From Ravibacter sp964559125 (GTDB lineage: Bacteria; Bacteroidota; Bacteroidia; Cytophagales; Spirosomataceae), in assembly GCA_964559125.1 (NCBI GenBank), contig CAZLGW010000003.1, positions 186,001-250,000 on the forward strand: a DNA stretch of 64,000 bases, given 5' to 3'. The translations under genes were made by a program, and so were the position numbers. The stretch's first letter is position 1. Every line of letters begins with the position of its first letter. Positions 1 through 9,058 of the stretch are shown one piece after another. Under the pieces are notes generated by a model. That model searched no databases, was not told the DNA's origin, and saw nothing but the letters and a program-made list of their open reading frames with translations.

Positions 1-617
1 ATGTCAATGAAAATGATATTGTGAGGGTGGCGCTCGGCGATACGGTAGAAATCGAGGTAGATGCTTACCTCAGCACAGGGAAGAAATTTATGGGGGTTGT
101 ACGGGAAATAGCGAATACTGCAAACGGTCTTATCAATGCGACAACTACAACGACCACTCTCGACGCGGTGACGGAATTTGAGGTGCGTATCAGGATCCTT
201 AACGAATCTTATGCAGCAGTGCTCAACAACCGGGGCAACACGCGTTATCCTTTTAAACCGGGTATGACTGCCTCAGTGGAAATCATTACCGAAAAGAAAA
301 ACAGGGCCCTGTCCGTACCTGTGGCGGCCGTCACGACCCGCGACACGCTTTCTTCTGCAGGGGATGAAGACAATGCAGGAAAGAGCGGAGGGGCTGTTGA
401 AAAGAAACAGGTAGTCAGGGAAGTAGTGTTTCTCAATGTTGCCGGTAAGGCTTCGATGCGGGAAGTCTCGACCGGGATCAGCGATTTCGAAAGGATCGAA
501 ATACTATCGGGATTGAACGAAGGCGACGAGGTAGTGTCGGGGCCTTATATCGAGGTTTCGAAAAGGCTGAAGGATGGAGCCGCCATTGCTCCGAAGAATG
601 AAGGCAAAAAGAAATAA
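1..617 (+). CDS. RND efflux periplasmic adaptor (HlyD/MFP family), C-terminal part
   Basis: The reading frame is open from the window edge, so the start and N-terminal half lie upstream; the GTG at 21 is probably internal. The visible 200 residues match the beta-barrel and membrane-proximal part of RND adaptors: a segment with DAYLSTGKKFMGVVREIAN, the stretch EFEVRIRIL, then PFKPGMTASVEI and VPVAAVTTRD, ending with the usual GLNEGDEVVSGPY region. Family knowledge: these adaptors link an inner-membrane RND pump to a TolC-like outer-membrane channel. Upstream genes are not visible, so pump partners and substrate cannot be named. A strong hairpin follows directly, so this is the last gene of its unit. 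The family is a confident call; the substrate is unknown. Confidence 0.85.
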   Translation, partial: VNENDIVRVALGDTVEIEVDAYLSTGKKFMGVVREIANTANGLINATTTTTTLDAVTEFEVRIRILNESYAAVLNNRGNTRYPFKPGMTASVEIITEKKNRALSVPVAAVTTRDTLSSAGDEDNAGKSGGAVEKKQVVREVVFLNVAGKASMREVSTGISDFERIEILSGLNEGDEVVSGPYIEVSKRLKDGAAIAPKNEGKKK

Positions 618-647
618 ATTGTCCGGGGCTTCAGCCCCGGACAATTT
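616..647. terminator. Bidirectional intrinsic terminator
   Basis: A perfect 15-base inverted repeat (616-630 and 633-647, core GTCCGGGGCT / AGCCCCGGAC) lies between the convergent efflux adaptor and DUF2853 genes. A-rich flank on the left and T-rich flank on the right give a U-tract in both directions. Confidence 0.85.
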
Positions 648-650
648 ATT

Positions 651-986
651 TTAATATACAGACTCCTTACCGGTAGCCTTCACCAGCAGGTAGTAAAAAA
701 GAGCCCTGTACTTGTTGGTGTTAGAGCTTCCGAGTTGATTGACAACTCCTTCAATATGTTTGTCAAGCTCGGGTCCGTCTGCGAGGCCCAGCTTTTTAAT
801 AAGGAAATTCTGCTTTACCCGATCCAGTTCTTTAGGGTCGCTGGAAGCAACCTTGGCCGAGTCGGCATTGTAGATCGATGGCCCCAGCCCTTTGGTAACT
901 TTTTCAAGTAATGCCTGGTCGACAGATATGCCGTGCTTTTTGGCTTCTCCCATATAGGTTGCCACTGCATCATCAAACTTGCTCAT
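651..986 (-). CDS. DUF2853 family protein
   Basis: The protein has 111 residues, is all soluble, and matches DUF2853 along its length, including the hallmark GLGPSIYNAD near residue 33, NFLIKKLGLADGPELD near 60 and the C-terminal NKYRALFYYLLVKATGKESVY region. The family is small, helical and common in Bacteroidota and Proteobacteria. No biochemical role is known to me. It stands alone, convergent with the efflux adaptor across a shared terminator, and about 160 bases of non-coding DNA separate it from the divergent gpsA. I see no signal peptide or metal-binding motif. Confidence 0.85.
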   Translation of the reverse strand: MSKFDDAVATYMGEAKKHGISVDQALLEKVTKGLGPSIYNADSAKVASSDPKELDRVKQNFLIKKLGLADGPELDKHIEGVVNQLGSSNTNKYRALFYYLLVKATGKESVY

Positions 987-1146
987 AAGGTACGGTATTA
1001 GTTATGTTTGGAAAATGTTAAATACTTTCAACTGAAATAATAAAAGCTGACCATAGCTGTAAACTAATCATAGTTGATACTGACTATTTCTCAAAAAGTA
1101 ACGACTTTTAGCGATAATTTGATGTAACAGGGATGTACGTGTTATA

Positions 1147-2154
1147 ATGATGGTATCGGGTAACCTTAAAGTAGCGGTTATAGGCGGCGGAAGCTGGGCG
1201 ACGGCGCTGGTAAAAATTCTGGCTGAGAACCCGGCTATCCGGGTAAACTGGTGGTTGAGGGATGAGTCTGATATAGAACATATCAGGCTGCATCACCATA
1301 ACCCTTCCTACCTGAGCGACGTACATATCAACCCGAAAAGAGTGACACCCTGCGCCAGCTTAAAAGCCGCTTTAAAAGGGACGGAATACGTCGTCCTGGC
1401 TATACCTGCGGCATTTGTAAAAGAACCTTTTGAGAACCTTGACCCACAATTGATCGCAGGAAAAAAGGTAATTTCAGCCGTCAAGGGATTGATACCGTCA
1501 GACCATTTGCTGATTACCGACTGGCTTGCCCGCGATTTCGGGATTCCCGGCTCATCGTTGTGTGCAATAGGCGGGCCATGCCACGCCGAGGAAGTGGCGC
1601 TGGGGAAACAGTCGTATCTCACAATCGCATCGCCGGAAATAGAAACAGCAAAATGGGTCTCCGGACTCCTGTCGTGTCGGTACGTCGCCGCCTATCCTTC
1701 AGACGATCTTTATGGTGTGGAGTACTCGGCAGTCATAAAAAATATCATTGCATTGGCGTGCGGTATTACGCACGGGCTGGGATACGGAGACAATTTTCAG
1801 GCAGTCCTGGTGTCGTGCGCTATGGAGGAGATCGAACGATTCCTGAGCGCGGTCGATCCGAGACCCAGGAACCTGAGTGCTTCAGCTTACCTGGGCGATC
1901 TGCTGGTAACGGCTTATTCCCAGTTCAGCAGAAACCGGCTGTTCGGCAATATGCTGGGGCGGGGCTATTCTGTGGCGGCCGCACAGCTGGAAATGAAAAT
2001 GGTAGCCGAAGGATATTATGCGGCCAAAAGCATTTCTGTGATCAATGAACGTCACGGCGTAAGCATGCCTGTCACCGACATGGTTTACAAGATTATTTAC
2101 GGGAATGCTTCTCCTGTCGCGGCTGTAGAGGAACTTAAAAAATTACTCCGCTGA
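1147..2154 (+). CDS. gpsA: NAD(P)H-dependent glycerol-3-phosphate dehydrogenase
   Basis: The product reduces dihydroxyacetone phosphate to sn-glycerol 3-phosphate, the backbone precursor of phospholipids, in the cytoplasm. The 335 residues show the N-terminal Rossmann signature VIGGGSWATAL (residues 10-20), the SAVKGL motif near 118, the GGPCHAEEVALG segment near 142 and the catalytic-domain stretch EYSAVIKNIIALACGI near 196 with the active-site Lys. Length fits the family (about 330). The start ATG at 1147 is followed by a second ATG, so the true start could be 1150. The 3' end overlaps the convergent DUF3820 gene by 12 bases. The neighbours do not suggest an operon. Confidence 0.95.
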   Translation: MMVSGNLKVAVIGGGSWATALVKILAENPAIRVNWWLRDESDIEHIRLHHHNPSYLSDVHINPKRVTPCASLKAALKGTEYVVLAIPAAFVKEPFENLDPQLIAGKKVISAVKGLIPSDHLLITDWLARDFGIPGSSLCAIGGPCHAEEVALGKQSYLTIASPEIETAKWVSGLLSCRYVAAYPSDDLYGVEYSAVIKNIIALACGITHGLGYGDNFQAVLVSCAMEEIERFLSAVDPRPRNLSASAYLGDLLVTAYSQFSRNRLFGNMLGRGYSVAAAQLEMKMVAEGYYAAKSISVINERHGVSMPVTDMVYKIIYGNASPVAAVEELKKLLR

Positions 2155-2373
2155 CCTGTTTTTGGTAATTTCCACCAACAAATATTCAAGCCCGTTGATC
2201 CTGATTTCGTAAAGCGTCGCCAGCAACTGGCCAAGCTTTCCTTTGGGGAATCCTTCCCGGGCCATCCACTCCAGGTACGAAACCGGGAGCTCTCTCAGTA
2301 ATTTATCTTTGTGCTTTCCAAAAGGCATCCTGTAAGTAAGCAGGTCTGTCAACAGGCTTGGGTCTGGCTGCAT
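2143..2373 (-). CDS. DUF3820 family protein
   Basis: A small protein of 76 residues with the DUF3820 core MPFGKHKDKLLRELP (residues 17-31) followed by YLEWMAREGFPKGKLGQLL. Family members are short single-domain proteins; Pfam describes one as a putative quorum-sensing-regulated virulence factor, but the role is not established. Its last four codons overlap the end of gpsA on the opposite strand. It has no signal peptide or membrane segment. Confidence 0.85.
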   Translation of the reverse strand: MQPDPSLLTDLLTYRMPFGKHKDKLLRELPVSYLEWMAREGFPKGKLGQLLATLYEIRINGLEYLLVEITKNRSAE

Positions 2374-2497
2374 ATTAAGTTATGGTATGATTTCAGACGG
2401 GAAGTTCCGCTTTCCTGACATAACATAGTTGCCGGCGGGTATGTTCACTTTTTATCTTCAACGGGTTATCATTTCGGAATAGAAAATATATAATATA

Positions 2498-2530
2498 TTT
2501 GTATTATATAATATTAATAAAATATATTTG
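2498..2530 (+). promoter_or_regulatory. Bacteroidota-type promoter for the 2H phosphoesterase gene
   Basis: TTTG at 2498-2501 and TATATTTG at 2523-2530 (matching TAnnTTTG) are 21 bases apart in a very AT-rich stretch. The -7 box ends 30 bases before the ATG at 2561. Confidence 0.6.
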
Positions 2531-2560
2531 TAATGAAAATCTTGACCTTGTATTACCGTT

Positions 2561-3178
2561 ATGGCAGCGACTAATTTATCAGACAAGAATCTCCAGTATG
2601 CGCTTATGCTGAAACTCCCCCCGGCGACGATCCAACGGGTAAAGGCAATTCAGGATGAATTTACATCCTTTTTTCAGGGGGAAAGCTTTATTATCAAATA
2701 TCCACACCTCTCGCTGATGAGCTGTATGGTGGAACCTGCGTTTGAAGACAGGCTCTCCCTTCGTATGGAAAAGCTGGCGGAGGAAATCCCGGTTCAGTCG
2801 GTAAGGCTGTCGGGCTTTGAGTTTATGACAAAGGCTTTCTGTATAAAGGTTGAAAACGGCAGCGCTTTGTTTGATTCGGTATTCGGAAACCTGCCTTTTC
2901 TGAGAAAGCGCCTGAGAATGGAGGCTCAGGCTTCGGAAATAGAGTTTGTGAGTCATCCGCACATTACAATTGCCAGAAGGCTTACCGATGAACAGCTAAG
3001 GAAGGCAGGAGAAGAATGGCAGTCGAAGCGTTTCTTTCACGAATTTGAAGCAGGAGGCGTAGTACTGCTCAGGTATCCGAAGGATAGGGGCAGCATGGTG
3101 GTAAGGGAGTTTGCTTTTAAGGGGAAAGGCAGCGATAGGCGGCTTCGAGATCCGGGGGTACAGGCTTCTCTTTTTTAG
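2561..3178 (+). CDS. 2'-5' RNA ligase / 2H phosphoesterase superfamily protein
   Basis: The protein of 205 residues carries the two H-x-[ST] motifs of the 2H phosphoesterase superfamily: HLSL near residue 49 and HPHITIARRLTDEQL near residue 132. Known members hydrolyse cyclic phosphodiesters or join RNA ends with 2'-5' linkages; which applies here cannot be read from sequence. No signal peptide is seen, so it is cytoplasmic. It is preceded by its own promoter and followed 38 bases later by the radical SAM gene on the same strand, so co-transcription is possible. The superfamily is clear; the substrate is not. Confidence 0.8.
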   Translation: MAATNLSDKNLQYALMLKLPPATIQRVKAIQDEFTSFFQGESFIIKYPHLSLMSCMVEPAFEDRLSLRMEKLAEEIPVQSVRLSGFEFMTKAFCIKVENGSALFDSVFGNLPFLRKRLRMEAQASEIEFVSHPHITIARRLTDEQLRKAGEEWQSKRFFHEFEAGGVVLLRYPKDRGSMVVREFAFKGKGSDRRLRDPGVQASLF

Positions 3179-3216
3179 GTAGTTACGCGTATTATACATT
3201 CCTGTTTTATTTACAA

Positions 3217-4272
3217 ATGTGTGCGGCAGCAAAGGGAAGAGGCGCGGGCATCAATACTCCCAACAAATTTTCCAGGCACAGGGTAGAGCATGATCCTGTA
3301 GAAGCGGACTCGGATTCTGAGGAGATCCCGCAAGGTCCCCGGACCCAGTTTATCCCTGAATATCCCAAGACTATTGTATCGCTTTCCGACAGTCCTGATC
3401 TGCCGGGTTATGCTTCAATAAACCCTTACAGAGGGTGTGAGCATGGATGTATTTATTGCTATGCGAGAAATTCCCATGAATATTGGGGGTATTCGGCGGG
3501 TGAGGATTTTGAAACGAAAATTATTGTCAAGAAGAATGCGCCGGAATTGCTTGAAAAGCTTTTTAATTCCAGGAGCTGGTCGCCTCGGGTCATTCATTTA
3601 TCCGGGAATACCGATTGCTACCAGCCGGCCGAAAAGCAATTCAGGCTGACCCGCCGGCTGCTGGAAATCTGTCTCCGGTATCGTAACCCGGTGTCTGTTC
3701 TTACAAAGAATTCCCTTGTCTGTCGCGACCTGGACATTCTCGGGCAGTTGGCAGAGCTGAACCTCGTAGTGACAGGTCTTTCGGTTACGTCGCTCAACGA
3801 AAAAACAAGGCGCCTGCTGGAACCGCGTACCGCGACGGGTCAGAAGCGCCTGCAGACGATCAGGGCTCTGCACGAAGCCGGTGTACCGGTAGGAGTGATG
3901 ACGGCCCCGCTGATTCCCGGGCTCAACGACCACGAAGTACCTAAAATAATAGAAGCAGCCGCCAGAAACGGAGCTTGCTGGGCAGGTCTGACTATAGTGA
4001 GGCTGAACGGTGCGATAGACGAGATCTTTACTGAGTGGGTATACCGCAGTTTTCCTGACAGGGCGGATAAGATACTGAACCAGATCAGGGCATGTCATAA
4101 CGGTTCGCTCAATGACTCACGGTTTTACCAGCGCATGCGCGGAGAAGGGGTGCTGGCAGACAGCATCCACCAGATGCACAGACTGGCCTGCCGGCGGTTT
4201 CTTGCCGGACGTTCTGCTCCTGAATTAGATAAGACTCTGTTCATAAAGGGAGGACAGTTGCGATTATTTTAG
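3217..4272 (+). CDS. PA0069-family radical SAM protein (SplB-like)
   Basis: The protein (351 residues) has the N-terminal RGAGINTPNKF seen in the PA0069 group, the radical SAM cluster motif C-x3-C-x2-C within NPYRGCEHGCIYCYAR (near residues 69-84), then HEYWGYSAGEDFETKI and, further on, APLIPGLNDHEVPKI. The three cysteines bind a [4Fe-4S] cluster that cleaves S-adenosylmethionine. The group is related to spore photoproduct lyase, but this is not a spore former and the substrate of the subfamily is unknown to me. It lies just before mutS, with a promoter-like box between, which may or may not point to DNA maintenance. Confidence 0.85.
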   Translation: MCAAAKGRGAGINTPNKFSRHRVEHDPVEADSDSEEIPQGPRTQFIPEYPKTIVSLSDSPDLPGYASINPYRGCEHGCIYCYARNSHEYWGYSAGEDFETKIIVKKNAPELLEKLFNSRSWSPRVIHLSGNTDCYQPAEKQFRLTRRLLEICLRYRNPVSVLTKNSLVCRDLDILGQLAELNLVVTGLSVTSLNEKTRRLLEPRTATGQKRLQTIRALHEAGVPVGVMTAPLIPGLNDHEVPKIIEAAARNGACWAGLTIVRLNGAIDEIFTEWVYRSFPDRADKILNQIRACHNGSLNDSRFYQRMRGEGVLADSIHQMHRLACRRFLAGRSAPELDKTLFIKGGQLRLF

Positions 4273-4284
4273 GCATAAATCGCT

Positions 4285-4292
4285 TATTTTTG
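4285..4292 (+). promoter_or_regulatory. Candidate -7 box upstream of mutS
   Basis: TATTTTTG matches TAnnTTTG. A TTG at 4258-4260 could be the -33 element but sits 24 bases away, slightly far. A ten-codon open frame (ATG 4309 to TAA 4341) lies in the leader, in frame with and just before the mutS TTG start. Confidence 0.4.
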
Positions 4293-4344
4293 TAAATAGC
4301 GTTCAGGGATGATTTCTCTGGAGAACCATTTAAAAGATTAAGCC

Positions 4345-7002
4345 TTGGCAAAACCTTCTGTCCCTAAAGAAACGCCTTTAAATAAGCAATACAACCAGAT
4401 CAAAGCTAAATACCCGGGTGCGCTGCTGCTTTTCCGGGTAGGTGATTTTTACGAAACCTTTGGAGAAGACGCAGTCAAAGCGTCGAAAATATTGGGGATT
4501 GTGCTAACCCGCCGCAACAACGGCGGTGCTCATGAAGAGCTGGCCGGCTTCCCCCATCATTCGCTGGATACTTACCTTCCCAAACTTGTGAGAGCGGGAG
4601 AAAGGGTGGCTATATGCGACCAGCTTGAAGATCCGGCCACCGCTAAAGGGATTGTGAAAAGGGGCGTGACGGAGCTGGTAACGCCCGGCGTATCGCTCAA
4701 CGATAACGTGCTCGATACCCGCAGGAACAATTACCTGGCTTGCGTTCACCTCGGGAAAGAAGACAGGCACGGGATTGCCTTCCTTGATATTTCCACAGGT
4801 GAATTTATGACGGCCCAGGGCAATACTGCTTATCTCGACAAGCTGCTCCAGAGCCTGGCGCCCACGGAAGTACTTTTTTGCAAAAAGGAAAAGGATCGCT
4901 TTTTCCAGTCGTTCGGAGACCGGTTTCATACCTTCCAGTTGGATGAATGGTGTTTTGGGTACGAGTTTGCCGAGGAGAAGCTGATGGGCCATTTTCAGAC
5001 CAGTACGCTGAAGGGCTTCGGTATCGATAATCTCCCTCTTGGTATCGTAGCAGCGGGCGTCATTGTCCATTACCTGCTTGAAACCGAACATCGCGAAATT
5101 TCCCATATCAACCGTATCATGCGGCTGGAGGAAGATCACCATGTCTGGCTGGATCGCTTTACGATACGTAACCTGGAGTTGGTATACCCGCAGCAGGAGG
5201 GAGGTGTGCCACTGATCGAGGTCCTGGACCAGACGGTGACCCCTATGGGGGCGAGGCTCCTCAGGCGCTGGATGGTCCTGCCATTGAAAGAGAAGCGTGC
5301 TATTGAAGAGCGTTTAAAAACGGTGGCGCTGTTTACCCGGCACAAGCAGCATCATGATGTGCTGGTACAATTGCTGAAACCCATCGGGGATCTTGAGCGT
5401 CTTATCTCGAAGGTAGCCGTCAGGAGGATCAATCCCCGGGAAATGGGCCAGTTGAAAAAAGCGCTCAGGCAGATCGAACCCATCCGGGAGCAGCTCAGGA
5501 AGGTCATCGGTGCGGACCGGGCCGCTCCTTCAGAAGATGTGCCGGGGGCTGTTTCCGAAAAAAGCTCGCTTGAACGCTTTCTTGATCAGCTGAACCCGTG
5601 TGAGGCCCTCCTGGCACGTATCGAAAGAGAGCTGAAAGAGGATGTCCCGATCGTTACCAACCAGGGGAATATTATCAAAACGGGCGTAGACGAGGAGCTT
5701 GACGAGCTGCATAAAATAGCCTATGCAGGCAAAGACTACCTTCTGCAACTGCAGAACCGCGAGAGTGAAAATACGAAGATCCCCTCCCTGAAGATAGCCT
5801 ACAATAAGGTCTTCGGTTACTACCTGGAAGTAAGTAATGCTCATAAGGATAAAGTACCTGCCGAATGGATCCGGAAGCAGACACTGGTGAATGCCGAGCG
5901 CTATATTACCATGGAGCTCAAGACTTACGAGGAGAAGATCCTGAACGCCGAAGACCGGATCTTTGTGATCGAGCAGAATATCTATAACGACCTTACGCTC
6001 TATGCAACGGAATATATCGGGGCTATCCAGCAAAACGCCAGGGCGCTTTCGGAACTCGATACGCTTCTTTCTTTCGCCACTACGGCAACCAGGAACAAGT
6101 ATGCACAGCCCGAAATTACCGAAGAAAACATCCTGGATATAAAGGGCGGAAGGCATCCGGTCATCGAGCACCAGCTGCCTTTGGGCGAAAGCTACATTCC
6201 CAATGACGTCTTCCTGGATGGCAATAGCCAGCAGATCATTATCATCACAGGGCCTAATATGGCCGGTAAATCGGCGCTTCTGCGGCAAACGGCTCTCATC
6301 GTACTGATGGCCCAAATGGGAAGCTTCGTGCCTGCGAAATCGGCCACGATCGGGCTGGTGGATAAGGTTTTTACAAGGGTAGGGGCCAGCGACAATCTCA
6401 GCCGGGGCGAAAGTACCTTCATGGTCGAAATGACCGAGACAGCCAGCATCCTGAACAACCTGAGCGACAGGAGCCTGGTTTTACTGGATGAAATAGGACG
6501 GGGAACGAGCACTTACGACGGCGTTGCCATAGCCTGGGCCATTACCGAATATCTTCATAAACATCCCCAATGCCGGGCCAGGACTTTATTTGCCACGCAT
6601 TACCATGAATTAAACCAACTGGCGGAAGATTTTCCCCGTATCAGGAATTTCAATGTATCGGTAAAGGAGGTGGACGGCAAAATCATTTTCCTACGGAAGC
6701 TGAAGCCCGGCGGAAGCGAGCACAGCTTCGGTATACACGTAGCGCAGATCGCCGGGATGCCGCAGCCCATCGTCCTGAGGGCCGATGAAATCATGAGACA
6801 CCTGGAAAAAGACCATGTTGCCGAAAAACACAGGAAGCGGATCAGGGAGATGCCGAAGAACAATTACCAGCTCAGTATTTTCGAAGCTGCCGACCCGAGA
6901 ATGGAAGAGCTGAAAAACAAGCTGGATGCTATGGATGTCAATACGTTGTCGCCTATAGAGGCATTGCTTAAGCTAAACGAACTGAAGAAGATTATTTCAT
7001 AA
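4345..7002 (+). CDS. mutS: DNA mismatch repair protein MutS
   Basis: MutS binds base mismatches and small loops and starts methyl-independent mismatch repair with MutL. The 885 residues show the mismatch-reading motif GDFYETFGE with its Phe and Glu (near residues 36-44), the connector, lever and clamp domains, the Walker A site GPNMAGKSALLRQT (near 637), EMTETASILNN, Walker B LVLLDEIGRGTSTYDG (near 711) and the ATHYHE switch. Length is normal. The start is a TTG at 4345: the upstream in-frame ATG (4309) is closed by TAA at 4339-4341, the next ATG is far inside the gene, and MAKPSVPKETPLNKQY fits the usual N-terminus. It follows the radical SAM gene after 72 bases and precedes the transporter after 45 bases. 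Confidence 0.97.
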   Translation: MAKPSVPKETPLNKQYNQIKAKYPGALLLFRVGDFYETFGEDAVKASKILGIVLTRRNNGGAHEELAGFPHHSLDTYLPKLVRAGERVAICDQLEDPATAKGIVKRGVTELVTPGVSLNDNVLDTRRNNYLACVHLGKEDRHGIAFLDISTGEFMTAQGNTAYLDKLLQSLAPTEVLFCKKEKDRFFQSFGDRFHTFQLDEWCFGYEFAEEKLMGHFQTSTLKGFGIDNLPLGIVAAGVIVHYLLETEHREISHINRIMRLEEDHHVWLDRFTIRNLELVYPQQEGGVPLIEVLDQTVTPMGARLLRRWMVLPLKEKRAIEERLKTVALFTRHKQHHDVLVQLLKPIGDLERLISKVAVRRINPREMGQLKKALRQIEPIREQLRKVIGADRAAPSEDVPGAVSEKSSLERFLDQLNPCEALLARIERELKEDVPIVTNQGNIIKTGVDEELDELHKIAYAGKDYLLQLQNRESENTKIPSLKIAYNKVFGYYLEVSNAHKDKVPAEWIRKQTLVNAERYITMELKTYEEKILNAEDRIFVIEQNIYNDLTLYATEYIGAIQQNARALSELDTLLSFATTATRNKYAQPEITEENILDIKGGRHPVIEHQLPLGESYIPNDVFLDGNSQQIIIITGPNMAGKSALLRQTALIVLMAQMGSFVPAKSATIGLVDKVFTRVGASDNLSRGESTFMVEMTETASILNNLSDRSLVLLDEIGRGTSTYDGVAIAWAITEYLHKHPQCRARTLFATHYHELNQLAEDFPRIRNFNVSVKEVDGKIIFLRKLKPGGSEHSFGIHVAQIAGMPQPIVLRADEIMRHLEKDHVAEKHRKRIREMPKNNYQLSIFEAADPRMEELKNKLDAMDVNTLSPIEALLKLNELKKIIS

Positions 7003-7047
7003 AAGTAAACCTGCCAAAACTCAATTTTTACCACGATTAAACCCTCG

Positions 7048-8256
7048 ATGAAAGCTACTGTAAGAATTCAACTGATGCTCATGATGTTTCTCCAGTTTGT
7101 TATATGGGGAGCCTGGTACGGACAAATGAGTAAATATATGGTAACCCAGCTCGGGGCAACCGGCTTGCAGGTGGGTAATGCCTACGCAGCTTTCTCGATA
7201 GCGATGATCATCGCTCCTTTTTTCATAGGATTGGTAGCCGACCGTTATTTCGCAGCCCAGAAAGTACTGGGCGCCCTTAATATCCTGGGTGCAGTGGTGC
7301 TGTACTTCCTGATACAAACCAGGGATCCGGATGCTTTTTTCTGGATGATCCTGCTTTATTGCATTACCTATGCGCCGACGCTTGCCCTAGGGAATTCGAT
7401 CGCCATGCAGCAGATGGTGAGCTCGGAAAAGGAATTTCCGGCTATCAGAGTGATGGGAACTATCGCCTGGATCGTGGTAACCAATATTGTCGGCTTGTAT
7501 AATTTCGGAGATAAGGTCACTATTTTTGAAATTTCGATGTACGTTTCCATTGCACTCGGATTATATGCCTTCTTTCTGCCCGATACACCTCCCAAAGCAA
7601 ACAAGAATGCTTCTATCGGAGACATCCTGGGCCTGGATGCATTCCGGTTGCTGAAAGACCGGTCTTTCCTGATTTTCGTGATATCCTCCATACTGATCTG
7701 TATCCCGCTGTCATTTTACTATGCCTGGGCCAATCCTTCGCTTACCGACTCGGGCATGACAAACGTGGAAAACAAGATGTCGCTCGGGCAGGCTTCCGAA
7801 ATTATCTTCATGCTGCTCATACCTGTCATCTACGCCCGGTTTGGGGTGAAGTGGATGTTGATTTCAGCGTTGCTAGCCTGGATCGTCCGTTTTATCGGGT
7901 TTGGCTACGGAGACGCCGGCAGTAGCGAATGGCTGTTGTATCTTGCCATCGTACTCCATGGGGTATGCTATGACTTCTTTTTCGTAACAGGGCAGATCTA
8001 TACAGATAACAAAGCCGGGGAGAAAGTGAAATCTGCAGCACAAGGGCTGATCTACCTGGCTACCTATGGTATCGGCATGGGGATCGGTTCCTGGGTTTCC
8101 GGACTTGTTGCCGATACCTATACCCTGGCAGACGGAAGCAAGGACTGGACCTCTATCTGGCTGGTTCCCGCCGGTATTTCCTTTGTCGTTCTGCTGCTTT
8201 TCATACTTTTCTTCAGGGATAAAAAAGAAGCGGCATCTGCCGGCAACGGCTATTGA
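7048..8256 (+). CDS. MFS transporter of the nucleoside:H+ symporter family
   Basis: A polytopic inner-membrane protein of 402 residues with about twelve hydrophobic segments. The N-terminus (QLMLMMFLQFVIWGAWYG) and GLVADRYFAAQKVLG loop match the nucleoside/H+ symporter group (NupG-like, Nuc_H_symport) common in Bacteroidota. Known members import nucleosides with protons, but many Bacteroidota paralogues sit in sugar or unknown contexts, so the substrate is uncertain. The stop codon at 8254-8256 is only two bases before the exonuclease ATG, which suggests co-transcription and translational coupling. Confidence 0.85.
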   Translation: MKATVRIQLMLMMFLQFVIWGAWYGQMSKYMVTQLGATGLQVGNAYAAFSIAMIIAPFFIGLVADRYFAAQKVLGALNILGAVVLYFLIQTRDPDAFFWMILLYCITYAPTLALGNSIAMQQMVSSEKEFPAIRVMGTIAWIVVTNIVGLYNFGDKVTIFEISMYVSIALGLYAFFLPDTPPKANKNASIGDILGLDAFRLLKDRSFLIFVISSILICIPLSFYYAWANPSLTDSGMTNVENKMSLGQASEIIFMLLIPVIYARFGVKWMLISALLAWIVRFIGFGYGDAGSSEWLLYLAIVLHGVCYDFFFVTGQIYTDNKAGEKVKSAAQGLIYLATYGIGMGIGSWVSGLVADTYTLADGSKDWTSIWLVPAGISFVVLLLFILFFRDKKEAASAGNGY

Positions 8257-8258
8257 TT

Positions 8259-9041
8259 ATGCGTATCCTTTCTTACAATCTCAACGGTATAAGGGCAGCT
8301 CTGAAAAACGGGCTGGCCGACTGGCTCGGCCATGCGACATTTGAGGGAAAGCCTTTCGATATGCTCTGTTTCCAGGAAGTGAAGGCCATGGAAGACCAGG
8401 TGGATCTTTCACTTTTGAAAGACCTGGGATATGAGCTCGTCGGCTGGCATGCAGCTGAGAAAAAGGGCTATAGCGGCGTTGCTACCTTTGCCAGGACACC
8501 CTCCGACCTGGTCGTTACTGGCTGTGGCGTGCCGTTCTACGACTCCGAAGGCAGGATACTGAGAACCGACTTCGGCGATCTCACGCTTTTAAACTGCTAT
8601 TTCCCTTCCGGGACGAGCGGTGAAGTGAGGCAGACGGTGAAAATGAAATTCCTGGATGATTTTTATGAATTCGCACACGAATTAGGTCGTCAGCGCCCCC
8701 GGTTGGTGATCTGCGGAGACTTCAATATAGCTCATACCGCCGACGATATTCATGACCCCGTCGGCAATAAAAAAAGCTCCGGCTTCCTGCCCGAGGAAAG
8801 GGCTTGGATGACTAAGTGGTTCGGAAGCGGTTTTACAGATGCGTTTCGTACTATCCATCCGGATATGATCGAGTATAGCTGGTGGACCTACCGCGCCAAT
8901 GCCCGGGCTAACAATAAAGGGTGGAGGATCGACTATTTTGCTGTTTCAGAGGCGTTACGACCCCGGATAGTGAACTGCCGGCACTTTAATGACGCGGTGC
9001 ATTCTGATCATTGCCCGGTTGCTCTGGCGCTGGAAATGTAG
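8259..9041 (+). CDS. xth: Exodeoxyribonuclease III / AP endonuclease
   Basis: The enzyme cleaves DNA at abasic sites and degrades 3' ends in base excision repair. All family motifs are visible: LSYNLNGIRAA at the N-terminus, the metal-binding Glu in CFQEVKAME, CGDFNIAH with catalytic Asp and Asn, and the closing SDHCPVAL with the Asp/His pair. The frame is open from a TTG at 8253, but the ATG at 8259 gives the standard MRILSYNLNG start and avoids overlapping the transporter. The product is 260 residues, normal for the family. It is followed by a convergent toxin-antitoxin pair. Confidence 0.93.
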   Translation: MRILSYNLNGIRAALKNGLADWLGHATFEGKPFDMLCFQEVKAMEDQVDLSLLKDLGYELVGWHAAEKKGYSGVATFARTPSDLVVTGCGVPFYDSEGRILRTDFGDLTLLNCYFPSGTSGEVRQTVKMKFLDDFYEFAHELGRQRPRLVICGDFNIAHTADDIHDPVGNKKSSGFLPEERAWMTKWFGSGFTDAFRTIHPDMIEYSWWTYRANARANNKGWRIDYFAVSEALRPRIVNCRHFNDAVHSDHCPVALALEM

Positions 9042-9058
9042 GGCTGATATCTGGCCTT

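Noticed and set aside
5530..6315. 261-codon minus-strand open frame inside mutS
   Set aside because: Antisense to the conserved MutS core; no family features.
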